The position numbers and the translations under genes were made by a program. This document shows, in pieces, positions 10,054-18,135 of a stretch of DNA of 64,000 nt; the stretch's first letter is position 1, and each line of letters begins with the position of its first letter. Below the pieces are notes generated by a model. That model saw nothing but the letters and a program-made list of their open reading frames with translations. It was not told the DNA's origin and did no database searches. The stretch is taken from the NCBI GenBank assembly GCA_947258545.1, contig CAMYJI010000006.1, forward strand, positions 25,943 to 89,942, read 5' to 3'. Source of the DNA: an uncultured Ectothiorhodospiraceae bacterium. Its GTDB lineage: Bacteria; Pseudomonadota; Gammaproteobacteria; UBA9214.

Positions 10054-10683
10054 GTGCTGGAACTTGTTCAAGCGGGCGGATGGTTGATGCTGCCGATTAT
10101 CGCCTGCTCGGTAATCGCGCTGGCGATTGTCGCCGAACGTATCTGGTCACTGCGGGTCAGCCGGGTACTGCCCAAGAACCTGGTGGCCCAGGTCTGGCGC
10201 TGGGAGAAGGTCAGCCAGCTCAACGACCGGCACCTGCAGGAACTCCAGGCCGGTTCGCCGCTGGGCTGCATCCTGTCGGCTGGCATCATGAACCGGCATC
10301 AGGCCCGTGATGTCATGAAGGAGAGTATCGAGGATACCGGGCGCCACGTCGTGCATGAACTCGAGCGCTACCTGAACTCACTCGGCACGATCGCGGCAAT
10401 CACGCCGCTGCTCGGACTCCTGGGTACGGTCATCGGCATGATCAAGGTCTTCGCGACCATCACCACGGAGGGTGTGGGTAACCCGGGAGCACTCGCGGGC
10501 GGTATCTCGGAGGCACTGATCACCACGGCAGCGGGATTGTCCGTAGCCATCCCGACACTGATGTTCTACCGCTATTTCAGGGGGCGGGTGAGAATGTTGG
10601 TGATTCGGATGGAGCAGGAGGCCCTGCGCATGGTGGAAGTCATGCACGGCAAGCGTGAACACGATCTCGACAAAACGGTCTAG
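10054..10683 (+). CDS. exbB: ExbB/TolQ/MotA-family proton channel subunit
   Basis: The 209-residue membrane protein belongs to the ExbB/TolQ family, which with ExbD forms a proton-driven motor that energises outer-membrane transport or envelope upkeep. It has three membrane segments (about 8-28, 108-135 and 150-172). The conserved stretch TIAAITPLLGLLGTVIGMI is visible, as is the Gly/Thr-rich last helix. The start is GTG with the site AGGAAGG 8-9 bases upstream. exbD starts 3 bases after the stop. No TonB gene is adjacent; in this locus the pair is usually a generic ExbBD next to lpxK. Confidence 0.92.
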   Translation: MLELVQAGGWLMLPIIACSVIALAIVAERIWSLRVSRVLPKNLVAQVWRWEKVSQLNDRHLQELQAGSPLGCILSAGIMNRHQARDVMKESIEDTGRHVVHELERYLNSLGTIAAITPLLGLLGTVIGMIKVFATITTEGVGNPGALAGGISEALITTAAGLSVAIPTLMFYRYFRGRVRMLVIRMEQEALRMVEVMHGKREHDLDKTV

Positions 10684-10686
10684 GTC

Positions 10687-11106
10687 ATGAACCTTCAGCC
10701 CGGAAGCGATGACGAACCTGAAGTCAACCTGACACCACTCATCGACGTGGTGTTTCTGCTGTTGATTTTTTTCATGGTGTCAACCACCTTCGAACACCAG
10801 TCGCGTATACAGATCGAGCTACCTGAGGCCACCGCCGAGGCATCCCAGCCGGATGACAAGTCCCTGGAGATCATTATCGATGCCCAGGGCCGCTATTTCA
10901 TCGGTGATCAGCAGGTCGTCAACACCCAGCTGAAGACACTGATAGGCGCGATCAGCGAAGTGGTCGGTGAACGCGAGGATATCCCCGTGCTTATCCGGGC
11001 GGATGCCAATACCCCTCACCAGGCCGTTATCACGGCACTGGATGCAACCAGTCAGCTGGGTCTCATCCATATTTCGCTGGCGACTTCAAAGGCCGAGGAA
11101 GAATAG
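10687..11106 (+). CDS. exbD: ExbD/TolR-family biopolymer transport protein
   Basis: ExbD is the single-pass partner of ExbB; its membrane Asp relays protons and its periplasmic domain contacts the energised protein. The 139-residue product has one membrane helix at about 19-38 with PLIDVVFLLLIFFMV, in which Asp in LIDVVF is the expected proton-carrying residue, and a periplasmic domain beyond. It starts 3 bases after exbB and is followed 33 bases later by lpxK, consistent with one operon. Confidence 0.93.
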   Translation: MNLQPGSDDEPEVNLTPLIDVVFLLLIFFMVSTTFEHQSRIQIELPEATAEASQPDDKSLEIIIDAQGRYFIGDQQVVNTQLKTLIGAISEVVGEREDIPVLIRADANTPHQAVITALDATSQLGLIHISLATSKAEEE

Positions 11107-11139
11107 TTTCGCGCAACCCTGAAGCGGACAGCGGGTGAC

Positions 11140-12123
11140 ATGAGACGCCTGGAGTACTTCTGGTATACCCGCAGCCCGTGGCTGATCCTGCTGACCCCGG
11201 TCTCCCTGATCTACCGGCTCGTCGTCTGGTTGCGCCGCATGGTCTATCGCAGCGGCCTGCTCAGGCGGCACAGGTTGCCGGTACCGGTCGTGGTGGTGGG
11301 CAATATCACGGTGGGCGGTACCGGCAAGACCCCCCTGGTTGCCTGGCTGGCTGGTTTCCTGCAGGAGGCCGGATACAAGCCCGGGATTGTTGCACGCGGT
11401 TACAAGGGCAAGGCCAGGCACTGGCCCCAGCAGGTACGCCCGGACAGCGATCCGCTGATGGTGGGCGACGAGGCAGTGTTGCTGGCGGGGCTGAGCCAGT
11501 GTCCGGTGGCGGCTGCCCCGCGGCGACCGCAGGCGGCACAGGCACTACTCGAGCACAACCACTGCGACCTGATCCTGAGTGATGATGGCCTGCAGCATTA
11601 TGCCCTGCGACGCGATATAGAGATTGCCGTGATTGACGGTGTCAGGCGCCTGGGCAACGGGTTCTGTCTGCCAGCCGGCCCCCTGCGCGAGCCCGCAAAA
11701 CGGCTGGCGGAGGTCGATCTCGTGGTCATTAACGGCTTGGCTAACCAGGGCGAGTACCCTATGACCATGAGGGCCACAAGCGCCTGCGACCTCAGGGACC
11801 GTGAAGTGGTGCGGGAGCTGGTGAGTTTCCGTGGCCAGTCCGTTCATGGTGTGGCGGCCATCGGGCATCCGGAGCGTTTCTTTGCGGTGCTCAGGCAGGC
11901 CGGCCTGCAGGTCGAGGAGCATGCCTTTCCCGACCACCATGCCTTTGTGGAGACGGATCTCGATTTTGGTGATGATCGCCCGGTCTTCATGACGGCCAAG
12001 GATGCAGTCAAGTGCCGGCATTTCTCCCTGGCTGACGCCTGGTACGTCCCTGTTACAATCGATATGCCACCGGAATTCGGTACCAGGCTGCTTGAACTGC
12101 TGGATCACGACAAATCCCCTTAA
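11140..12123 (+). CDS. lpxK: tetraacyldisaccharide 4'-kinase
   Basis: LpxK phosphorylates the 4' position of the lipid A disaccharide at the inner face of the inner membrane. The 327-residue protein has an N-terminal hydrophobic anchor (about 15-30) and the P-loop GNITVGGTGKTP at residues 54-65. LILSDDGLQHYAL is the family's DDGxQ motif. Length matches the family. It sits between exbD and the Trm112-like gene, followed by kdsB, so this stretch is an LPS-assembly segment. Confidence 0.95.
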   Translation: MRRLEYFWYTRSPWLILLTPVSLIYRLVVWLRRMVYRSGLLRRHRLPVPVVVVGNITVGGTGKTPLVAWLAGFLQEAGYKPGIVARGYKGKARHWPQQVRPDSDPLMVGDEAVLLAGLSQCPVAAAPRRPQAAQALLEHNHCDLILSDDGLQHYALRRDIEIAVIDGVRRLGNGFCLPAGPLREPAKRLAEVDLVVINGLANQGEYPMTMRATSACDLRDREVVRELVSFRGQSVHGVAAIGHPERFFAVLRQAGLQVEEHAFPDHHAFVETDLDFGDDRPVFMTAKDAVKCRHFSLADAWYVPVTIDMPPEFGTRLLELLDHDKSP

Positions 12124-12135
12124 TGGAGTTGAGCT

Positions 12136-12315
12136 ATGGATAAGAAATTACTCGATATACTTGCGTGTCCCGTGTGCAAGGGACCGCTCGTCTACCGCAA
12201 GGAAGCCGGTGAACTCATCTGCAAGATCGACCGGCTTGCCTATCCGATCCGGGACGACATTCCGGTCATGCTCGAAGAGGAAGCCCGTAGACTGTCCGGG
12301 GAAGAGGAGGTCTGA
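12136..12315 (+). CDS. Trm112-like small zinc protein (YcaR family)
   Basis: A 59-residue protein beginning [18 protein letters not shown]. Its start, the CPxC pair and the later [20 protein letters not shown] stretch are hallmarks of the bacterial Trm112-like UPF0434 family, found between lpxK and kdsB in many gammaproteobacteria. The first Cys pair is present; only one further Cys (in ELICK) is seen, so the zinc site is incomplete, as in other bacterial members. Its job is not established. The GAG-rich site GGAGTTGAG precedes the start. Confidence 0.93.
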   Translation: MDKKLLDILACPVCKGPLVYRKEAGELICKIDRLAYPIRDDIPVMLEEEARRLSGEEEV

Positions 12316-12356
12316 GTCGGCAGCGTGGATCAGACAAGGACAGCCAGGCGAGTGAT

Positions 12357-13121
12357 ATGAGCACGGCATTCAAGGTGGTGATACCGGCACGTTATGCCTC
12401 GACGCGCCTGCCCGGAAAACCGTTACGGGTGCTGGCGGATCGTCCGATGCTGCAACATGTGCATGAATGCGCACGGCGGAGTGGCGCAGAAGAGATCGTT
12501 ATCGCCACCGATGACCAGCGGATCGTGGCAGCGGCCGAGGCATTCGGAGCGATCGTCTGCATGACATCGGTAGCGCACACCTCCGGGACCGAGCGGCTGT
12601 CGGAAGTGGTGGAGAGGCTCGGTTGGCAGCAAGACGCTATCGTGGTCAACCTGCAAGGCGACGAGCCCATGATGCCACCCGAGCTGATCAGGCAGGTGGC
12701 CGGCAATCTTGCCCATCACGGGGATGCCGCTATCGCAACCCTTGCCAGCCGGGTAACAGACAGCGGTCAGATGATGGACCCGAATGTCGTCAAGGTCGTG
12801 CTCGATCGTGCCGGCTATGCGATGTATTTCAGCCGTGCACCGATACCCTGGCAGCGTGATTCAACGAACCGCGATAGGGAGGATGCACTGCATCATGTTG
12901 GTATGTACGCCTACCGCGCGGGTTTCCTGCAACGCTTCAAACAACTCGAGCCGTCCCCTCTGGAAATGGTGGAAAAACTGGAACAGCTGCGTGCCCTGTG
13001 GCACGGCCTGAAGATTCACGTGGGTATCGCGATGGCGGTACCGGGCCCGGGGGTTGATACCGAGGCCGACCTGCTGCGGGTCGAACGCCTGCTGCAACAG
13101 CAGGAACAGCAAGCTACCTGA
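12357..13121 (+). CDS. kdsB: 3-deoxy-manno-octulosonate cytidylyltransferase
   Basis: KdsB activates KDO as CMP-KDO for the lipid A core. The 254-residue protein starts FKVVIPARYASTRLPGKPL, the nucleotidyltransferase signature with the Arg and Lys that bind CTP. NLQGDEPMMPPELI is the metal-binding region, and YFSRAPIPWQRD follows as expected. It begins 41 bases after the Trm112-like gene and ends the lol-comEC-exb-lpx run on this strand. Confidence 0.96.
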   Translation: MSTAFKVVIPARYASTRLPGKPLRVLADRPMLQHVHECARRSGAEEIVIATDDQRIVAAAEAFGAIVCMTSVAHTSGTERLSEVVERLGWQQDAIVVNLQGDEPMMPPELIRQVAGNLAHHGDAAIATLASRVTDSGQMMDPNVVKVVLDRAGYAMYFSRAPIPWQRDSTNRDREDALHHVGMYAYRAGFLQRFKQLEPSPLEMVEKLEQLRALWHGLKIHVGIAMAVPGPGVDTEADLLRVERLLQQQEQQAT

Positions 13122-13178
13122 TGTAAAATATGGAAACGACAGATAACTATCAGATAATAAATATATAAATGATGTAAT

Positions 13179-13373
13179 TCAGTCTGAGCTCGGGCTATCT
13201 CGCTGGGTCTCATCGAGCTCTTGCTGCTTCCACTGCTGGTAGCAATCAATGCCGCAGAAATGGAGCACATAGTCTGAAGCCTCTTCGATTTTGGCCTCGG
13301 AGACGGGGATCTCCTTGAGGCAAATTTCGCAAGCGACCAGTTCGTTTCCAGCAGGTCTATCGTTGGTATTCAT
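13179..13373 (-). CDS. DUF3330 small cysteine-rich protein
   Basis: The 64-residue product begins MNTNDRPAGNELVACEICL and carries CEIC, then HFCGIDCYQQW, a four-Cys pattern likely to bind zinc. It matches what I know of DUF3330 proteins, small cytoplasmic proteins of unknown function common in sulfur-oxidising and iron-oxidising gammaproteobacteria. I chose the internal ATG at 13373, which has the strong site AGGGGG just upstream; the longer frame to 13484 lacks one. It faces kdsB and stands alone. Confidence 0.75.
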   Translation of the reverse strand: MNTNDRPAGNELVACEICLKEIPVSEAKIEEASDYVLHFCGIDCYQQWKQQELDETQRDSPSSD

Positions 13374-13591
13374 ACCGTACCCCCTGCGTAAGCCTACCTG
13401 TGTGCTTAACTGTAAGTATAAACGATTCCGTATGTGAGCAGCCTTTGATTGCCCCGACGGGACGCACAATGATGTTGATACCATAGGGGATTCTGCCCCT
13501 CTTAAGGCCAGCGGACGCTGTTCACCTGTTCTGGCCGATTCCGATTCATTACATTATGATGTGTGGGGGCTAGTCAAGAGGTGACCAAAGC

Positions 13592-13945
13592 ATGAAACCG
13601 ATTCTCGCTGTGGAGTTCAGGGCCAAGGCCGGGGACATTGAATTCAATGAGGAGAGCGTGCCGCTGCACAGCCCCGAGGAATTGTTTGCATACGTTGCCC
13701 CCGGCGGCGGCTGCGAGTCCATTCCGTCCGAGGTGGAAGAAATCAGGATGGTCTTCCTCCCGCCGGAGCATCCGAATGTCCAGACCCCTATTGCCGATAT
13801 ACCTGCGACCCTGCAGCTCGGGATGGTGATTTTTACCGGGCCGCTGTCTGATATTGTCCAGACGGCTGAACAGATCCTCAACAAGGCGGGGCGGGGTGAA
13901 CTCTCGGAGTCCTTCCTCACGGTGGTGGGTGCAGGCGGCTCCTGA
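13592..13945 (+). CDS. hypothetical protein, 117 residues
   Basis: I do not recognise a family. The 117-residue acidic protein starts MKPILAVEFRAKAG and has no signal peptide or membrane segment. It contains PGGGCESIPSEVEEIRMVFLPPEHPNV and ends in GAGGS. Third-position GC is high like the neighbouring housekeeping genes, which supports coding. It stands alone on the plus strand, divergent from the DUF3330 gene, with about 390 bases before the next gene. Confidence 0.65.
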   Translation: MKPILAVEFRAKAGDIEFNEESVPLHSPEELFAYVAPGGGCESIPSEVEEIRMVFLPPEHPNVQTPIADIPATLQLGMVIFTGPLSDIVQTAEQILNKAGRGELSESFLTVVGAGGS

Positions 13946-14334
13946 TCTGATCCTCTCAGTCCCGCTACAACCCGCCCGGCATGCCGTTTGGGCCATTCTG
14001 GCAGGACCGCTGGCAGGGACTATAATTATATTACAAGGGTGATAAGGCTGAACGGCATTCTTTGCAGTGCCAGCCTTGTGAGTCATTCTTGGGATGCCTC
14101 GGATAAATCGGAACAGGCAGCAGGAGTCAGGGAGGCCTGACAGCCGTGTGAGTGGTGGGGCAGTGCCACCAGCCCGACCGAACACATCCGGGGCATTTTA
14201 ATGTACCTGTGACAGTATTCGCCTGGCGGTTTTTGCTTATAAAATCGCAATAATGCCTGAGAAATACCCGCTCGGCCCCGTTATCAATCGAACAGTAAAA
14301 TCTTCGCTTATGGTCTGACAACAGGATAGACAGC
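13946..14334. other. 389-bp intergenic region before the sensor kinase
   Basis: I see no convincing gene. The right half becomes AT-richer toward 14300, as expected for the promoter of the kinase operon, but I cannot point to a clear -35/-10 pair. A minus-strand frame at 14127-14321 has no supporting ribosome site. Confidence 0.5.
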
Positions 14335-16266
14335 GTGCAAGAAATTACCGATAGTCAACCGGTCGAAGAGACCCGGTACAAGACGCGGATATCCCTGGAG
14401 ACGCTGCTGGACAACCTCCCGGGCCTGGTCTATCGCTGCCAGCACGATGAAGACTGTACGATGGAATTTATCAACGATGGCTGTCAGGAACTCACCGGCT
14501 ACAGCGCCAGCGATTTTCTCAATCATAAAATATCCTTTCAACAGCAGCTGGTCCACCCCGACGATCGGGAGCCCCTCACCCGTGAGATCGAGACCGCCAT
14601 CCGCGAGAAGCGCCGCTTCCAGCATATCTACCGATTAATCAGCGCCGCCGGGGAGACCAAGTGGGTATGGGAGCAGGGGCAGGCTGTCTACGATGCTGTC
14701 GGCGAGCTGGTTGCACTCGAGGGATTTATCACCGACATCAGCAAGTACAAAAGGGCCGAACTCGGCCTGCGCGAAAGTGAACAGAGATTCCGTCGCATGG
14801 CCGACCGGGCACCGGCACTGATCTGGTTATCCGACACTTCCAAAGGTGGCACCTGGTTTAACGCCGCCTGGCTGTCCTTCACGGGACGGACCACCGAGCA
14901 GGAACTGGGTGATGGCTGGACCGAGGGTGTACACCCCGATGACCTGAAGTACTGTCTGGATACCTATATCTCTGCCACCGATGCGCGCAAGGATTTTATC
15001 CTGGAGTACCGCCTGCGTCGCCATGACGGGAGCTACGGCTGGATAGTTGATACCGGAATACCCCGCTTTATGGATGATGGCACCTTCGAGGGTTATATCG
15101 GTTACTGCTGGGACGTAAGCGATCGGGTGAAGAGCGAAATTGATCTGAAATTAAGCGAGCAGCGGTTTCGTTCCCTGTTCAATTCCACCTTTCAGTTCAT
15201 TGGTCTCCTCGACCCCGACGGGACAGTGCTGGAGGCCAATCAGACGGCCCTGGATCTGGTCGGCGCCAGCAATGAGGATGTCATCGGGCGGCCATTCTGG
15301 GAGACCCCCTGGTGGACACACTCGCCCAGGGCCCAGGACCGTCTCAAGGCTGGGCTAAACAAAGCCGCGCACGGCAAGCTGGTACGTTATGAGTCGGAGC
15401 ACTATGCAGCCGACGGGAAGCGCATCATTGTGGACTTTTCGCTCAAACCCGTCATTAACGAGCAGGGCGAAACGGTGAACATCATCCCGGAAGGCCGGGA
15501 TATAACCGAACTCAAGAATCTGGAGCTGAATGAAAAGCGCCGTGCACGCGAGCATGCGAGAGCGACACAGTTGAATACCATTGGGGAAATGGCCACTGGT
15601 ATGGCGCACGAGTTAAATCAGCCCCTGACTGCAATAGCCAGTTATTGCGAATCCGCCATGTTACTGCTCGAACAGTTGCCCTCACCCCCGCGGGATCTTG
15701 ACGAGATCCTGAAACGTGCCAGGGAACAGGCCTTGCGGGCCGGAGAAATCATCCATAACCTGCGTCGTGTCGTTTCCAGGGGCGAGACCAAAATGGAAGC
15801 GGTGGTTTTCGATGATGTGGTACTTAGGGTTATTGACATGATGAAGTGGGACCTGCGCGATGCCGAGGTCATTATCAAGCTTGACCTGCAAGGGCAGGGG
15901 CGCAAGGTCATGCTGGATCAGGTTCAGATGGAGCAGGCGCTGATCAATCTGCTCCGTAATAGTGTGGAAGCCATTGAAGAAGCCGATGTCAATGAAGCCA
16001 GGGTGGAATTCAGGACCGCGATATCATCGAATGATTCGATTGAAGTCACAGTAACAGACAACGGTCCCGGTATTACCGCTGATATACGTGACAAGTTGTT
16101 CAAACCTTTCAAGACAAGTAAGGCGTCCGGAATGGGTATAGGGCTGACCATCTGTCGCTCCACGATTGAGGCCCATGGTGGAAAACTGTGGGTTGACAGC
16201 GCGTACCGGAATGGTGCGCGTTTTGGATTCAGCCTTCCTTTATCAGACTCGATGGCAAGTATATGA
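14335..16266 (+). CDS. FixL/TodS-like PAS sensor histidine kinase
   Basis: The 643-residue protein has three PAS/PAC units (about 24-140, 145-265, 275-400), a HisKA domain with the phospho-acceptor His425 in MAHELNQPLTAI, and a HATPase domain with N box LINLLRNSVEAI, G1 DNGPGI and G2 GMGIGLT. No membrane segment is visible, so it should be cytoplasmic. The start is GTG. It overlaps the response-regulator gene by 4 bases (ATGA), so the two form a two-component system. The PAS ligand cannot be read from sequence; no haem-binding PAS motif is evident, so FixL-like refers to layout only. Confidence 0.92.
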   Translation: MQEITDSQPVEETRYKTRISLETLLDNLPGLVYRCQHDEDCTMEFINDGCQELTGYSASDFLNHKISFQQQLVHPDDREPLTREIETAIREKRRFQHIYRLISAAGETKWVWEQGQAVYDAVGELVALEGFITDISKYKRAELGLRESEQRFRRMADRAPALIWLSDTSKGGTWFNAAWLSFTGRTTEQELGDGWTEGVHPDDLKYCLDTYISATDARKDFILEYRLRRHDGSYGWIVDTGIPRFMDDGTFEGYIGYCWDVSDRVKSEIDLKLSEQRFRSLFNSTFQFIGLLDPDGTVLEANQTALDLVGASNEDVIGRPFWETPWWTHSPRAQDRLKAGLNKAAHGKLVRYESEHYAADGKRIIVDFSLKPVINEQGETVNIIPEGRDITELKNLELNEKRRAREHARATQLNTIGEMATGMAHELNQPLTAIASYCESAMLLLEQLPSPPRDLDEILKRAREQALRAGEIIHNLRRVVSRGETKMEAVVFDDVVLRVIDMMKWDLRDAEVIIKLDLQGQGRKVMLDQVQMEQALINLLRNSVEAIEEADVNEARVEFRTAISSNDSIEVTVTDNGPGITADIRDKLFKPFKTSKASGMGIGLTICRSTIEAHGGKLWVDSAYRNGARFGFSLPLSDSMASI

Positions 16267-16874
16267 ATACCGAGTTAACTGTTTACCTGGTCGATGATGA
16301 TGCTGCCGTCAGGCATGCACTGGGCATTTATCTGGAAAGCGTCAATATGAAAGTCGAGGCATTTGATTCGGCGGAGGGTTTCCTTGACAAGGTAAACACT
16401 GCCGACCGCGGCGTGCTGGTGCTGGATCAACGCATGGATGGCATGTCAGGGCTTGAGTTGCAGACTGAGCTTGAATCACGCGGTTTTGCGTTCCCGATTG
16501 TATTTATCACCGGTCACGGGAACGTTGCCACTTCTGTCAAGGCAATGAAGTACGGTGCCGTCGACTTTATCGAGAAGCCTTTCAGGAATGAGGAACTGCT
16601 TGCGAGTATCCGTGCCGCGATTCGACGGGAAACTGACGAATATGAGACACAGGCGGCAAGGGCCGGCGCATACGAGAGGTATTCAAGTCTTACACAACGT
16701 GAGCGGCAAGTGATGAAATACATTGTGCAGGGAATGTCGAACAAGACCCTCGCCGAGCATCTAGGTGTCAGCACCCGTACCATTGAGGTGCACCGCTCCA
16801 AGGTGATGCAAAAGATGCAGGCCGAATCCTTGCCGGTACTGGTGCGCATGGCTGCACATCTGGAAGCGCAATAG
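16263..16874 (+). CDS. FixJ-family response regulator
   Basis: A 203-residue regulator with an N-terminal receiver (acidic pocket VDDD at 10-13, phospho-acceptor Asp55 in VLVLDQRMDGMSG, conserved Lys in FIEKPF) and a C-terminal LuxR/GerE helix-turn-helix from about 139 (LTQRERQVMKYI, then STRTIEVHRSKVMQKM). It is the partner of the overlapping kinase gene. Target genes are unknown; the small exported protein encoded convergently just downstream is not obviously connected. Confidence 0.94.
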   Translation: MNTELTVYLVDDDAAVRHALGIYLESVNMKVEAFDSAEGFLDKVNTADRGVLVLDQRMDGMSGLELQTELESRGFAFPIVFITGHGNVATSVKAMKYGAVDFIEKPFRNEELLASIRAAIRRETDEYETQAARAGAYERYSSLTQRERQVMKYIVQGMSNKTLAEHLGVSTRTIEVHRSKVMQKMQAESLPVLVRMAAHLEAQ

Positions 16875-16897
16875 TACAGCTCTTGTCAGCGGGCCTG

Positions 16898-17257
16898 TCA
16901 GATATCCTTCTTGCTGAGTATCTCGACGAACAGGGCAATGATGATGGCTGTTCCCAGAAGGTAGAAGAAACTCAGGCGGGTTGGGGGATCAGGAGTCCCG
17001 GCAGGCGTGCCACGGAGCGCGTGCTGAATCCCGGTCTCCGGCCCGGTGACGTTCTTGTTCCCGAAATCAGCGGGTCCGGTATTGCCCATCATATCAACTG
17101 CCCATATTCTGTATTCCTGAGGTCCGGTATAACCTGTGTTCCTTTCAAGTGAGGCTGTCCAGATGGTCTTGTCAAACACGGCCTCAGGGTCAGGGTTGCT
17201 GGTTGCAGCGTGCAGCGTACCGGAAAATACCAGTAGCAATATAACTATGAAGTCCAT
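16898..17257 (-). CDS. small exported membrane-anchored protein, unknown
   Basis: The 119-residue product has a signal-peptide-like N terminus (residues 1-19, ending HAATS) and a single C-terminal hydrophobic segment (about 95-113, FFYLLGTAIIIALFVEIL) followed by SKKDI. The middle part, with EYRIWAVDMMGNTGP, is about 75 residues and would be periplasmic. The build is like an IPTL/PEP-CTERM-type surface protein, but no sorting motif is clear. I do not recognise a family. The gene converges on the response-regulator gene. Confidence 0.55.
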   Translation of the reverse strand: MDFIVILLLVFSGTLHAATSNPDPEAVFDKTIWTASLERNTGYTGPQEYRIWAVDMMGNTGPADFGNKNVTGPETGIQHALRGTPAGTPDPPTRLSFFYLLGTAIIIALFVEILSKKDI

Positions 17258-17631
17258 ACGTATAAGATAACCTGCCCACTGATCGTTCTGTGATGGTGTC
17301 TATGCTGGTGTTCCGCCGCCAATCTGATTGCTGTGGTGTTGTTAAAATTGTCGTCGGCTTATTATTGATCTTCGGAAATGAATGCGGCAATCGGGGGATC
17401 TACGTATTTCGACCAGCGGAATTTCTTGAATACCAGGATGCCTTCATGAAAAAACGGCGGCCTTGCGGCCACCGTGAGGAGTCACGACTATGAAAAAAAC
17501 ACGACCTCAATATAAACTGCGGATTGTTAAGAAACAATTCGGGATACTACTTATAACCACAATGGCCCGGTAACCGGAGATTTTCCCTTGCTGTATTGCA
17601 AGTAATTGAATTAAATTGAATATAATGAGAT
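17258..17631. other. 374-bp intergenic region before ptpA
   Basis: AT-rich in its second half. It contains a GGCC-TTGC-GGCC hairpin near 17459-17470 and a possible 27-codon micro-ORF (17490-17573), listed separately. The frame at 17290-17493 has no ribosome site and looks spurious. Confidence 0.5.
17490..17573 (+). CDS. possible 27-residue basic micro-protein
   Basis: An ATG preceded by AGGAG (17476-17480) at good spacing opens a 27-codon frame starting MKKTRPQYKLRIVKKQFG and ending TTMAR. Seven of the first sixteen residues are Lys or Arg. A ribosome site is the only support; it could be a leader peptide or chance. No homologue is known to me. Confidence 0.25.
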   Translation: MKKTRPQYKLRIVKKQFGILLITTMAR

Positions 17632-18123
17632 ATGACTGAGAACGTACCAGTATCCGTATTATTCGTCTGCATGGGCAATATTTGCCGGTCGCCGACTGCC
17701 CAGGGTGTATTCGAGTACCTGGTGGAAAATGAAGGTCTGTCCGGACACATCCACATCGATTCGGCCGGTACGCATGCCTACCATATCGGTGAAACCCCGG
17801 ACAATCGGGCGATGGAGGCGGCTTCCCGCCGCGGGATCGATTTGAGCACGCAGCGTGCTCGCCGTGTCGGGGAGGTGGATTTCCAGCGGTTTGATCTGGT
17901 GCTGGCGATGGACGGGGACAATTACCATGACCTGCTTGCGATATGTCCGGCTGACCAGTCGGGGAAGCTCAGGCTGTTCCTGGAGTTTGCGCCGCAGGCC
18001 GAAACCCGGGAGGTGCCCGATCCTTACTATGGCGGCGGTACCGGGTTTGAACGGGTACTGGACCTGGTCGAGCAGGCTGCCCGGGGACTGCTGGCGGAGA
18101 TACGCCAGCAGTACGGACTCTGA
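17632..18123 (+). CDS. low-molecular-weight protein tyrosine phosphatase
   Basis: The 163-residue enzyme has the active-site P-loop VCMGNICRSPTA, with nucleophile Cys13 and Arg19 in the CX5R motif, and the general-acid loop DPYYGG near residue 129. Such phosphatases hydrolyse phosphotyrosine, or act on exopolysaccharide kinases when placed near capsule genes; no such genes are nearby. It stands where ptpA normally follows kdsB in this super-cluster. It converges on rne with only 12 bases between the stops. Confidence 0.93.
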   Translation: MTENVPVSVLFVCMGNICRSPTAQGVFEYLVENEGLSGHIHIDSAGTHAYHIGETPDNRAMEAASRRGIDLSTQRARRVGEVDFQRFDLVLAMDGDNYHDLLAICPADQSGKLRLFLEFAPQAETREVPDPYYGGGTGFERVLDLVEQAARGLLAEIRQQYGL

Positions 18124-18135
18124 GCATCATGTCGA

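Noticed and set aside
14127..14321. Minus-strand 64-residue frame before the sensor kinase
   Set aside because: No ribosome site, no recognisable motif, and it lies in the likely promoter region.
17290..17493. Plus-strand 67-residue frame
   Set aside because: No ribosome site and no motif; composition is not gene-like.
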